From: Dioscorea cayenensis subsp. rotundata
Lineage: Eukaryota; Streptophyta; Magnoliopsida; Dioscoreales; Dioscoreaceae
Direction of reading: 5' to 3'
Length of the DNA stretch: 64,000 bases
Assembly (NCBI RefSeq): GCF_009730915.1
Contig: NC_052481.1
Coordinates: 13,654,146 to 13,718,145 of the forward strand
This document shows, piece after piece, positions 39,192-50,146 of this stretch (position 1 is the stretch's first letter; every line of letters starts with the position of its first letter). The position numbers and the translations under genes were made by a program. The notes beneath the pieces are model-generated. The model saw only the letters and a program-made list of their open reading frames with translations, was not told the DNA's origin and did no database searches.

Positions 39192-39824
39192 TACATATGT
39201 ACATTACTACATTTAAATTTTACAAGGGCTAAAAGTAAAAAAAAATATTCAAATGTCTAATCTAATAACTTAAAGAGTTATATAGTTATATAGTTATATA
39301 TATATATATATTAATAAATTTAAATTCTACATAGATTAAAAGTAAAAAGACAGAAAAAAAATCCCAAATCCCTGCCTCCCAGTCCCTAACGGCTATCATC
39401 CTGCCTCTTCTCTCTAGTCTCCATCCAAATCTCTTCTCTTTCTAGCAACCAATGATCATTATTGATGAGACACTTGATGCTTTCAAAGATTTTTCCTTTT
39501 AATGACTAAGATTGATAAAACTCTATATTATTTTTGTTATGAATTTTGTTGTATGGAAAATAATATAAGAGCTTAATGCTCTTTATAATTTATAACTTTT
39601 TTATATTTGTTTTTTATCTAATGTTATTATATAAAGAAAATATATAAACTAGATAAAACTTAAATTCGGATCCGGATATCCGATATCAGATCCGGTTTAG
39701 ACCGGGTACCCGATTCTTAGTACCCGGTTTAAACCGGGTGGGTCGAGTTTTTGCCAATCCGAAAAACCGAGTACCTGATTCGGTTTTAAAAACTAGATCG
39801 GATACCCGGTTTTGCTCACCTCTA
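38802..39824. mobile_element. Non-autonomous hAT element nested in the Ty3 gag
   Basis: Ends are TAAGGGTGAGCAAAA on the left and the complement of TAGAGGTGAGCAAAA on the right. Target copies CTTACGAC (38794-38801) and CTTACGAT (39825-39832) match at 7 of 8 bases. Subterminal zones carry many GGGTACCCGAT and ATCCGGATC words. The core is AT-rich with a long (AT)n run at about 39101-39190. There is no coding capacity. Length is 1023 bases. Confidence 0.9.
39101..39190. repeat. (AT)n microsatellite
   Basis: An almost pure TA run of close to 90 bases at the core of the nested hAT element. A second, shorter and imperfect run lies near 39280-39310. Confidence 0.95.
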
Positions 39825-40449
39825 CTTACGATCATATGCAAAACTATGAGGCAGTGATGCTACTTCATGGATGGGAGGACGCAATCATGTGCAAAGCATT
39901 TCTGCTTACCTTAACTGAGCATGCACGTATATGGTTTAATAATCTGAAGAAAGGATGAATTTCAAACTTCAATCAGTTGAGGAAGGAATTTATAGATACA
40001 TTCCTCATTAATGCTAGAAGAAAGAAGGATGCTACATACCTTCTGATAGTTAAACAAGATGAGAAAGAGAGCCTGAAGGAAGAATGCCGGAAAAGACTTT
40101 AACTCAACTGCGATGCCAAAAATCTTTAACCCAATAGAGGCCATGTAATTCTAAAAGTGGGGTGGGGACTTCCTTATATAGAGGTCGAAAGATGAGGGTT
40201 TAAATTTGAGTTGAACTCAGCAGATAAATCTTTATCCAACGATAAAGATAAATTCAAGCATATTAGAGTTTTATCCAACCATATTATCATGATATAGATA
40301 AATTTAAATTAGTTGTATCTTATTTGGATAAGTTCAAATATTATTATTAGTAAGATAAGTTTAAAAGAAGTTTGAATTTGAAGCAGATAAAGACCTACTT
40401 CTATCTTTATCTTTAAGGTTCTAACCTAAAGATAGAAGTGGGGAGCAAC

Positions 40450-40814
40450 TGATGTGGCCTAATTCAAACTTCTAACCACGTAGTACCCCACTTCTCATAT
40501 CACACCCACTATTTTTTTTTGAACCCACGATCTCGAACATGTGAAGCTTTACGTAACTGTTAATCATACATCTATAAATAGCCTCCCTCATTAAAATAGG
40601 GGAGGACTTTTTGGGGGAACATAAAAGGAAGACCAGCATTTATTCCCTACTGACTTAGCCATCGGAGTGTTTGTGGGGAACACTTCCCACACTGTTACAG
40701 GTCTTGGCATCTGAAGAAGGAAGAGACTCCAGCTCCTTTTGCTCGACCTCCAAGTTCGAAGTTCTACAAGTTCAAGGTCCCTAACAAATTCACTATTGTA
40801 TTCAGACAACAACA
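40450..40814 (+). repeat. Right LTR of the gag-only Ty3 element
   Basis: 365 bases, matching 37741-38115 with scattered substitutions and a few small indels, for example around the G-run near 37891 and 40600. Confidence 0.93.
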
Positions 40815-40819
40815 GTATT

Positions 40820-41244
40820 GAATGAGATAAGGAAAAAATTCAAATTTTAAATCCTAGATATATGGAACAAATAGGGAGATTTGTTTCTGATGTTTGGCAG
40901 AATCCCGGGATAAAAGAAAAAAAATTGAATTAGAAAAGAGAGGAGGAGGAGGGCTAAGAACTATGCTGATGAATCCATTATCTCTTTTAATGGTGGGTCC
41001 ATGGATGCTTCACTCTCTCTTATTTTGATATTCATCCCATAACCCATGTTCATCCATCCATATGCACCTTCATCTTCTTTCATGGTGGGACCTTGGGAGA
41101 AGATGTGAGGATATAAAATCACGCACATGCATGCAGTGAGGCATGAAAGGCAGGCATGTTTTCATTCTCCCTCTTTTTGCATCTCAAACCGGTCTTTATC
41201 TCTCTATGAACGAGCTAGAGAGAGAGCCATGGTGGTGATAGTGC
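40820..41244. other. Unassigned stretch
   Basis: No gene or transposon end was recognised. It contains repeated CATGCATG-type words near 41120-41150. Confidence 0.4.
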
Positions 41245-41508
41245 ATGGTTCTTCATTACTGACTTCCGCCCATGCGACACCCACGAGCCCACCGGCGAGC
41301 CGGAGTTTCTAGGGAAAGATTGATCCCAAACACTTCGGGGATCACGTATACCATGACAAGCCCCTAAGTTTGAAGAGGAGCTAAAGAAATCTAAGAAAAA
41401 GAAGAAGAAGAAGGAACAAGAGAAGGATGTTTTGTTTGGAGAAGAAGGTTGCCGGAGAGCTGCTGATAATGAGACGCGAAGTTTCTCCGTCGAGATTCAA
41501 CCACAAGG
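41245..41508 (+). pseudogene. Fragment of the N-terminus of Brr2 (U5 snRNP helicase, DExH12-like)
   Basis: Reading across two frame changes gives DFRPCDTHEPTGEPEFLGK, then KIDPKHFGDHVYHDKP, then FEEELKKSKKKKKKKEQEKD and NETRSFSVE. The phrase RP-DTHEPTGEPE-L-GKIDPK-FGD-- is the conserved start of plant Brr2, the helicase that unwinds U4/U6 in the spliceosome. Only about 90 residues are present and the helicase domains are missing. There is no visible 5' start of the gene and no poly-A tail next to it. It could be cargo of an undefined element or a remnant of segmental duplication. It is unrelated in position to the PRP17 gene. Confidence 0.7.
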
Positions 41509-41521
41509 TATTATACTCAAG

Positions 41522-41556
<35 letters not shown>

Positions 41557-42772
41557 GAAAGATATATATGAAAAAAAAAAGATAGCTTCATGCATAAAAA
41601 AATCCATACTATGATACGCAGGGGCCCCACCATTATATATGATATCTATATTAACATGAGTTGTATACATGCAGGCATGCTTTTATATATTATACATGCA
41701 AACATGTTCCTAGCTCTACATGTGTTGCTTCTCTCTTTCTCTCATGCCATTGTATATTACATGCAAGCATGCCTTTCATATATTGCATGCAAGTATGCTC
41801 TCCTCCATGTGTTTTTACTACTTCTAAGCGCCATCACAAAAAAGTGAGAAAAAGCTAAAGAAGAGGAGGACAACATGGTGGTGATGATATATGGCTTATG
41901 CCGCCATCACTACCCTGGCTAAGGATGAGAAGAAGGACAGCGTGGTGGTGACGATATATGGCTTATGCCACTGTTACCACCTTGGCAGAGCCCAAGAAGT
42001 CAACATCCTCCATATACTTAAAAGGTTCGTTAAGTGGTTATTGCATCAAGGAGGTAGATGCTCTTATGAAATTTCATGCCAATATATATATATATATTCA
42101 TGCATGCTCTTACATATATTTCGGTTGCCAATCCCATGCAAAAATGCCTCGACTTTTCTTAAAAAAAAAAAAATCTGTCATCCCATATACATCTCTTTCA
42201 TGATGGGTGCCACTTATATATGACATCTCTATAATTTTGCATGTCCAATGCAATACCATGCATGGCACTTTGTTTGATGAACTATAGTATGCATGCATCT
42301 TTCGCTTAAGGAATCAAGTATGCTTCATCTATCATGCTATGCCCACATGCATCCTTCTTCTTCCTGGCCCTGCTAGTGTGCAAACATGAACCAAAATTAA
42401 TATACTTCATGCATGTATTCATGCCATGCATTGTACTGAAGTTCACTATTAGTTCATATAAAAAAATGGTAAAAAAAAGGAAGAAAAAAGAAAGAAAGAA
42501 AAAATTTGAGGACACATATGCAAAATTGTGAAAATGTGTGAAACTATGAAAGCTCGAGGGTTTAACTGCAAAAGCCATGAAAAATATGAAAGTATGAAAG
42601 TTTGGGGGTTTATTTGCAAAATTTGATAAAATGTGAAAACAAAAATGAAAAGTTAGAGGCTCTAAATGCAAAAAAAAAAGAGGGAAAAAAAGAAAAAAAA
42701 AAGTTTTTAGCAAAGATATGGGGGTATTTTGGTAATTTCACAAGACCCCCCCCCCCCTCTTTAAGCTTACCG
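41509..42772. other. Low-complexity stretch with short duplications
   Basis: Contains (TA)n at about 41524-41553, many CATGCA words, and a roughly 67-base direct duplication (about 41871 and 41938) sharing GATATATGGCTTATGCC. A C-run lies at about 42747-42757. Small open frames here are not supported by any family resemblance. Confidence 0.5.
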
Positions 42773-43720
42773 TGATGTCTAATGCATGGCGACTGCTCTC
42801 CTTGAGAGGGCCTCTTCATTACCTCTTGACAGTCATAGAAGCTGATGGCCTATTGAAGACTCTTAAAAACTCTTTTCAAGCTCGTCGCGATGTCCAATAC
42901 ATGGCGCCAATAGCTCTCTTTGAGAGAACCTCTCCATTGCCTCTTGACAGTTATGGAAGTGGATGGGCTATTGAAGACTCTTAAAAAACTTTCTTGAAGC
43001 TAGGGTGATGTCCAATGCATGGTGACTGCTCTCCTTGAAACCATCTCCAACCCACAACCCCAAATTTTTACCCCAAATCCCAAATTTGGTTTTGCTACAA
43101 TAAAGTATACTCTAACCACAAACCCCAAATCTTACCCAAAAAAAAAAAATTTATTTTTTTACGCATCTCATTTTTTATTATTATCACTATTCAACAAAAA
43201 AAAATACTTGAAATTAATTATTTTCAACAATGATTTAATTAAATATTATTTACAATGTAATATAATACTAATAAAAATTATTTAAAGTATTATTTAATTT
43301 ATGATTTAATTTATTTATAAATTTAATTATAAATTTTTTAATTTGTTTGATAAATAATTAATAAACACATCATTTATTATAATTTTTTTATTATTAAATA
43401 ATTAATTACACATAAAATTTATAATTATATTAAAGTATTATTTATAATTATATTAAAATATAACTTATAATTAAAGTATTAATTATATAAATGAATAACT
43501 TATAATTTTTTATTAGTTATAATAATAATAAAAAATTGAATAAAAAATTATAAAATAAGTGGGACCCCAAATTTGGGGTCACACACCCCCATCCCCAAAT
43601 TTGGGGTCAAAAAAGGGGGTGGGTTGGAGCCAACCATGACCCCAAATTTGGGATTTGGGGTCATGGTTGGAGATGGCCCTCGAGGAGGCTCTACATTGCT
43701 TCTCGATCGATCATCATGCT
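42773..43720 (+). repeat. Tandem repeat of about 117 bp, third copy split by a MITE
   Basis: Copies start at 42773, 42889 and 43007 with GATGTCTAATGCATGGCG-type wording, followed by CTCTTTGAGAGAACCTCT-like and CTATTGAAGACTCTTAAAAA phrases. The third copy breaks after CTCCTTGA. Matching sequence (CCCTCGAGGAGGCTCTACATTGCTTCTCGATC) continues after 43676, on the other side of the MITE. Confidence 0.78.
43041..43676. mobile_element. MITE with CCATCTCCAACC termini
   Basis: The left end is CCATCTCCAACC and the right end is GGTTGGAGATGG, exact inverted copies. Subterminal zones repeat CCCCAAATTTGGGG and its variants on both sides. The core is about 80 percent A/T or more by eye. The flanks TCCTTGAAA (43032-43040) and CCCTCGAGG (43677-43685) agree at 5 of 9 positions, and all four differences are transitions, consistent with an old 9-base duplication. 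That length would suggest a Mutator-type MITE. Confidence 0.8.
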
Positions 43721-43789
43721 TAAAAGAGTTAAAGCTCAAAGCATTGAAGAATCAAGATGTAAAAAAAAAAAAATCAAATAAATAATAAT

Positions 43790-45750
43790 TGAACTCAGCG
43801 GTTTCAAGACATCAGAAGTTAAGACTCAATGAGTTTTACATGTCAAGGTATAAAAAAAATTAAATGATTCAACAAATAAACTTAGCATTCTCAAGACATC
43901 AAAGTCAAGACTCAAAGAGTTTCACAAATAAAAACCTGAAAAAAAAAGTCAAATAAATCGACAAATGAATTCAGCAGTCTCAAGACACCAAGAAGTCAAG
44001 ACTCAAAGAGTTTCACAAGTCAAGACATGAAAAAAAATATCAAATGAACCAACAACTGAACTCAGCAGTCTCAAAGAAATCAGAAATTGAAAACTTAAAG
44101 AGTTTCACAAGTCAAGACCTGGAAGAAAATTAAAGAAAATCAACACTTTCTTCCATTAGAGAATCCATGACTTGAAATCCAAAATCAAATCCAAGATGCA
44201 AACTTAAAATGTCCAAGACTCAAGTTTCAAACAAATCAACAAATGAACTCAACAATCTCAAGACTAAAGCGTTGAAGATTTCACAAGTTCCAAAAAGTTT
44301 CAAAAACATAAAATCTGAAGCTTTTCAAGAGTAAAAAAAAAAAGAATCATCATTCAAGCTCGTGATTCAGAGAGAATCCACAACTTGAAATCCAAATCAA
44401 ATGTCAAACATACCAATGAGCTCAACAACCTCAAGACAAAAGCGTTGAAGATTTCACAAGTTGCAAAAAAGTTTCACAAGCATAAAAGTCAAAACTTTTC
44501 AAAGTTAAAAAAAAAAGAATTATCATTCAAGCTCATAATTCAGAGAGAATACACAACTTGAAATCCAAATCAAATATCAAAGATACCAATGAGCTCAACA
44601 ATCTCAAAGCTAAAGTGTTGAAGGGTTTACAAGCATGAAAGCTGAAGCTCATGAAAAGTCAAATGTTTGCGATTCATTAATGCATAAAATCTACAACTTC
44701 AAATCCAAATCAAATTCAAGATGCAAGTTCAAATGTTCAAGATACAAGTTTCAACTAAATCAACAAATGAGCTCAACAACCTCAAGGCTAAAGGGTTGAA
44801 GAGTTCACAAGTCGCAAAAGTATCAAAAGCCTAAAAGGCGAAGCTCATGAAAGTCAAATTAAGTTTGTGATTCATCAACATAAAGAATTCACATCTTGAA
44901 ATCCAAATCAAAGTCCAAGATGCAAAATCAAATGTCCAAGATGCAAGTTCAAAGTCCAAGACACAAGTTCCAAACAAATCAACAAATGAGCTCAACAACC
45001 TCAAGGCTATAAAATGTTAAAGAGTTCAAAAGTTGCAAAAAGTTTCACAAGCATGAAATCCGAAACTTATGGAAAATCAAATCATGTAAAATCAAGTTGA
45101 TGATTTCTCAGCATAGAGAATCCACAACTCAACGTCACAATCAAATTCAAGATGCAAAATCAAATGTCCAAGATGCAAACTGAAAATATCCAAGACTCAA
45201 GTTTTAAACAAATCAACAGATGAGCTCAACAACCTCAAGGCTAAAACGTTGAAGAGTTCACAAGTGTAAAAAGTTTTATAAGCATGAAAGCGGAAGCTTA
45301 TGAAAATTTAAATCAAGTTCCAAATCAAATAAAAAAAAATACAAAGTCAAATGTCCAAGTTTTAAATGAATCAATAAATGAGCTCAACAATCTCAAGACA
45401 TCAAAGTTAAAGCGTTGAAGAGTTCACAAGTTGTAAAAAGCTTCACAAGCATGAAAGCCGAAGCTCATGAAAAGTCAAATCATGTTTGCGATTCATCAAT
45501 ACAGAGAATCAACAACTTGAAATCCAAATCAAATCCAAGATGCAAATCAAATGTCCAAGATACAAATTTTAAATAAATCAACAAATGAGCTCAACAGCTT
45601 CAAATGTTAAGAGGTTGAAGAGTTCACAAGTTGCAAAAAAAAAAACTTTACAAGCATGAAAGCCGAAGTTTATGAAAGGTCAAATCAAGTTCCTAAATCA
45701 AGTCCAAGATATAAATTCAAATATCCAAGACACATTCACAAGTTTTTAAA
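43790..45750 (+). repeat. Long degenerate repeat array, about ten units of 160-235 bp
   Basis: A recurring unit carries, in order, AATCCACAACTTGAAATCCAAATCAA, GATGCAA, CAAATGTCCAAGA, AATCAACAAATGAGCTCAACAA, CTCAAGGCTAAAGCGTTGAAGAGTTCACAAG, TTGCAAAAAGTTTCACAAGCATGAAAGC and GAAGCTCATGAAAAGTCAAATC. The GAGCTCAACAA landmark (or GAACTCAACAA) is at about 44244, 44418, 44591, 44769, 44988, 45222, 45380 and 45587. The plus strand is strongly A-rich with few runs of T. No frame stays open. It may be the spacer of an unrecognised LTR element. Confidence 0.8.
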
Positions 45751-46900
45751 TCATGTTGAAGATGCATATTTCAACCGTTGATGAAGACCAAATGTCAACA
45801 GAAGTCAAAGCGCACTTTTCGGCGAAATAGTTGGAATGAGATAAAAGGCTACAATCACTGTTACGTCAAGATGATCAAATTTCAAACCTCTTGTACTCTC
45901 AGTGGAGTTTATGAATTCATATTTATTGAAATAAATGAAATTGATTTTCACATCTTATTTCCTTGTTCACACTTATTTCTTAATCGGAGGTTCTTGCGAC
46001 AATGTCCACAGTAATTAACATTAGGGGTTTACCAATGGAAGTTATGAACCCACAATCTCTTGAAGTCTACAAAATATTAAAATTTGATTTGTGATCTGTC
46101 ATTTTTAGCCGGTCAATCCTAATTAAGGGTCGGGTGAGAAAAATGAAGCCCACACTTTTTTTTGTCTTCCCTCCACTCCTGCTAGACTTATTTTGTGTGT
46201 GTTTCTTCTTGTTGTTGTTTTGTTTCGTCTTGTTTTTTTGTCTTGTTTTCTGTAACTTATCCTTTTTCTTTGTTTTGTAATGTATTTGTTTTCTATAAAT
46301 TTCTGTTTCATCCACATTTGTCAAAAAAAAAAATCGCATAGCACACATATACCCACAAATACTTAAACAATATGATTAAGAAGTTTTATAACATTAATTT
46401 AATTTTTAATATTATTTAATACTGTTTAATATTTGACATTTGAGATTTTAGATTATAGAACATGCTTGTAACTTGTCATTGTATTTTAACATATTAATAA
46501 AAAAATTCTAATTTTAGTGCAACCTAATTCTAGCAACTCCTCACTATCTATATACCCATGCAAATATGGTGACAATAACAACAAAGGACATTGAAACCCC
46601 TGAAGGTTATAAAACTTGAATTGTTCTTTATATAATTTTTTTTTATTAAAAATGCTGACACACACTACATAAAAATTATATTTATATATTTTTACAAAAT
46701 GTTTTATTTGTTTATATGTTAAAAATTAGTTTGTAAAGTTTATAATAATATACATGATTTTTGTTTTTTTATGTTTTCTGAGATGGTATATTTCTTTTAT
46801 AAAATCTTTTAGTTGATTTTTGATATGGTATAGAAAATTTCATGGATTGTCCACATTTGTCTTTTAAAATTAATTTATACTAAATAAATATCATTTTATT

Positions 46901-46939
<39 letters not shown>

Positions 46940-48361
46940 TTTTAGTTTATATCAAAGTATGCAGATAAGAATATTTAAATAAGGAAAAATTACCGAATGC
47001 TATATTATTTTTATATAGTAACCAAACTGTTCGATTAACTTTTCCGGTGATCAATAAGTCTTTTTTTTTATATATAATTCTCCAATCCTTGCCACTATTG
47101 AAGCAACTTTTCATTACATTATTTCCATCTTTTTCTCTCATCTTTCATCATTATCATCATCATTGTCATTGTCTTCTTCTTAGTCATGTGGTTCTTTTAT
47201 TATTCTTTTTTTTTTCTTCTTACATTTAAGTATTACCTTTTCTCTTTTCTTTATATTTCTCCTCTTCTATTTTTATATCTTATATTTGTTTATTCTTCTT
47301 GCATGAGTTAAGATGGTGGGGAGAAAGAAATATGAAGTGAAATGGGTGTGAGAATAAAATAGCTCGTAGTTAAAATCTTGGGGAAGAAAAAAAAAAAGAA
47401 GAGAAATATGAGTTATCATAGAATGGCTTGGTTATTAAGATAACCAGCTAATGGCTTTAACTAAATTGGTAAAATACCTGCTAAAGAGAATATATGAGCT
47501 AATTGAACTAGTAAGAAAGGAATATGACTAGTGACCAATTAGTTAGTAACCTACTAGGTAATGGCTCCAACCTATTAGTTAAAAACTCAAACCTGCTAGG
47601 CAGTGGCTCTAATCTGTAAGAAAAAATATGAGGCAGTTACTCTAACTTGTTAAGTAGTAGCTTTCTAGCTAGTAATAAAAGTTGTAAAGATCTTGGTTTA
47701 AATATATAAAATTTTAATTTCAAAGAAATTATATAAAATAGTTGGGGTAACAACTAATTAACTATTGTTTGAATCCACATGCTCACGATTTTTTTAAAAG
47801 ACCATTGACTTGTTAAATAGTGACTCCAACGTACTAGGTAGTGGCTCCAATCAGCTAGGAGTGTGGATAGTTTTGTTGTTCCAATGCTTATCATTTGATG
47901 GGATTTGTCTTCCCACTCACTGGGATTCATAAACGCTCCATGCTACCCCCAACCAAAAAAAGCTAACCATTCTTATTTGTTGTGGCCTACCATGAATGTG
48001 TTACCCTCCCCAGCATGCTAACCATTCTTATTTTGTGTGATTTGCCATGAATGTGTTACCCTCTAACGACTCTCCCACAATCGTTGTTGTTGTTCCACTT
48101 TGTCTTCCAAGCAACATGCTCATTGTTTATGTATCGAATTTCTTAGCTTTTAAGCCTCCTGACATACTTCTTGAGTTCTTAATCATTCGATACTTCAACC
48201 AACAAGTTGGAAACTTTCATGCATAACACGAGATGGCTTCCATAAGTCCCAACAAGTCAAAACTCCTCGATCTTTTGCACCTTCTCTTTCCTTCCGTCCT
48301 TACTCAACAAAGAAAATGACCACAACACTTTTCCTTCCTCTTAACACAACAAGGAAGACAA
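45751..48361. other. Intergenic region with small repeats; possible LTR fragments
   Basis: Holds a (TA)n run at about 46903-46934, a zone rich in GTGGCTCCAA-type words at 47440-47850, and a roughly 63-base direct duplication sharing GCTAACCATTCTTATTTTGTG near 47970 and 48025. The segment 45770-46010 has an LTR-end-like look (TTGTACTCTCAGTGGAG then ATAAATGAAATTG), but no pair was found. No gene is supported. Confidence 0.45.
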
Positions 48362-49299
48362 TTACAGCCCATTTGGATGAGGGCAATGAAGCCCTAGGTA
48401 TGGGCTTCATTACCCCCACTAATTTAAACCCATGTTTGGGTAGATTTTACTGTTGACAGATTCCCAAATCCATGGCATGTGATGTCCTTGTTGAGGCCTT
48501 TGACATTACCTTGCAAAATGGGGGTAATGCCAAGCTTCAGGTTGAGTTTCTCAATTTTGCCCTTTCTTTTATCATCCATTCTCCTCTCCGGCTTCATCCC
48601 TAGCCTCCTCAAGTCGACCGTTGCGGCTACTTGAACGTCATCACCTCCCCTCCGACCTCCCTCACAGTCCCTCATCCTCGACTAACCTCGATCTCCTCGT
48701 CAGCCTCTCCCCACTTCAACGTCTCCAACAATTGTCTCTAAGGGCCCATCCCTTCTCTTCTCTCCAACCGCTTTCAATGGCAGCTCTTCCACCGGAAATC
48801 GCAGCCTTTTATGGTTTCTCTTTGCCACCCTTGCTGAGCTTGGACTCAGCTTCACCACCATTTGCATTTGCCTACCGGTCGCTAAGAATGAAGGTATGAT
48901 CTCTCATCTCATGCCTAATTATTGATTTCCATCTTTTCTTTCCCAAAAATCTCATCTTTCTTCTTCTTCTCCACTACTAACAATTTCTATTTTAATTAAT
49001 TTTTTTTTTGTTTAAAAGCAAGCTTCTTATTAATGCATATGTATACCAACTATAATGAATTTTTTTATCTAGTTGCTTAGTCTCGTGATTTGTAGAGCTT
49101 CTTATTGAGTTATTGTTCTTTGATTTTTGTTTCCTTTGTCTCCCTGTTTTTTTTTAATATTCATTTTCTTGATTTTTAGAAGAGAACCTAACGAACGGCA
49201 CCGGAGAAGAAGCTAGTTGAAAAAGTTTAGGTATGTGCTCTTTATCCATTTTAATCTCATCGTCTCATAGTTTCTCTTTTTTCCCTTTTTCTGCTTTTT

Positions 49300-50090
49300 G
49301 TGCTGATTTTTGTATTATTTTTTTAATTTTTTTCATGTTACTATATTATTCATGTTTGTAACGTTTCTAGATTGCTAGAAAAAGATATGTATGTTTGTTG
49401 AGATTTTGTTCTTGGTTGTTCATCTAAGAAAAATATAATATATAACAAAATACTTCATGGATAGTTAAGTTTATCAATGAAAATATTAATTTCTTTTAAC
49501 TACTAAAAATCATTAGTTGACAATTTTTTTCCTTCATCTCTATGGTCAAGATAGGATACTCACCATTAAGTGTGATTCATCTTTTTGTGCTGATTTTTGT
49601 AATATGTTATTCACATTATTCATGTTTGTATCTTTTGTAGATTGCTAGAAAAGATATGTATGTTAATTTGTTGAGATTTTGTTCTTGGTTGCTCATCTAA
49701 GACAAATATAATATATAACAAAATACTAGATGGATACTTAAGTTTATCAATGAAAGTATTAATTACTTTTAATCGATAAATTCATTAATTGACAATTTTT
49801 CCGCATCTCTATGGTTAAGATAGGATACTCACTATTGCGTGTGTTTCATGTTTTTGTGCTGATTTTTGTATTATCATTTTTATTCACATTATTCATGTTT
49901 GTATCTTTTTGTAGATTGCTAGAAAAAGATATGTATGTTTGTTGAGATTTTTGTTCTTGGTTGTTCATCTAAGAAAAAAATATAATATGTGACAAAATAC
50001 TTGATGGATACTCAAGCTTATCAATGAAGATATTAATTACTTTAACTAATAAAATCATAAGTACTAGTGAATGTGCTTCATGTCTTTGTA
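49300..50090 (+). repeat. Tandem repeats of about 270-290 bp upstream of the Harbinger transposase
   Basis: Three copies start at 49300, 49587 and 49856 with GTGCTGATTTTTGTA. Each contains GATTGCTAGAAAA, ATATGTATGT, GTTGAGATTTTGTTCTTGG, TCATCTAAGA and AAGTTTATCAATGAA-type phrases. The third copy is cut short near 50090, after a weak start of a fourth (GTGCTTCATGTCTTTGTAC). Confidence 0.88.
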
Positions 50091-50146
50091 CATTTCTCAT
50101 AATCTTATTATGTTTTTTTTTATTTGGACAATATAGAAGGACTCAT

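Larger units (their letters stand above)
38190..40100 (+). pseudogene. gag of the non-autonomous Ty3 element, broken and split
   Basis: The plus strand starts with MPPKKSQTSHSQMATTQDEM near 38192. A stop soon follows (IPS-stop). The linker has SEYEVLKKKFDENNRKLDDL, then LKKIIEHVLEQKK. The frame reaches RKGDPYD, then the hAT insertion at 38802. On the far side it resumes with DHMQNYEAVMLLHGWEDAIM, then FLLTLTEHARIWFNNL, a stop, FNQLRKEFIDTFL and RRKKDATYLLIVKQ. These are the standard steps of the retrotransposon gag domain (PF03732). At least three stops make it non-functional as it stands. Confidence 0.85.
37741..40814 (+). mobile_element. Non-autonomous Ty3/gypsy element (LTR-gag-LTR) with a nested hAT
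   Basis: LTRs 37741-38115 and 40450-40814 are near-identical, each starting TGATGT and ending ACAACA. Perfect target copies GTATT lie at 37736-37740 and 40815-40819. After the left LTR comes a primer-site segment GTTGGCACCGTCTTTGGGAA. Before the right LTR is a purine tract, GAAGTGGGGAGCAAC. Only a gag region lies between, interrupted by a hAT at 38802-39824. No pol domain is present, so it depends on other elements. The high LTR similarity suggests a moderately recent insertion. Confidence 0.93.

Noticed and set aside
41590-42223. Overlapping small frames with MAYATVTTLAEPKK-like text
   Set aside because: They arise from a roughly 67-base duplication and CATGCA-rich sequence, with no family match.
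43790-45750. Array considered as a CRISPR or classic satellite
   Set aside because: Units are long, irregular and diverged; there are no short identical repeats with unique spacers, and the context is a plant nuclear genome.
48621-48899. 92-codon plus frame near the Harbinger left end
   Set aside because: Pro/Leu/Ser-rich chance coding in a CT-rich leader; it has no Myb/SANT motif.
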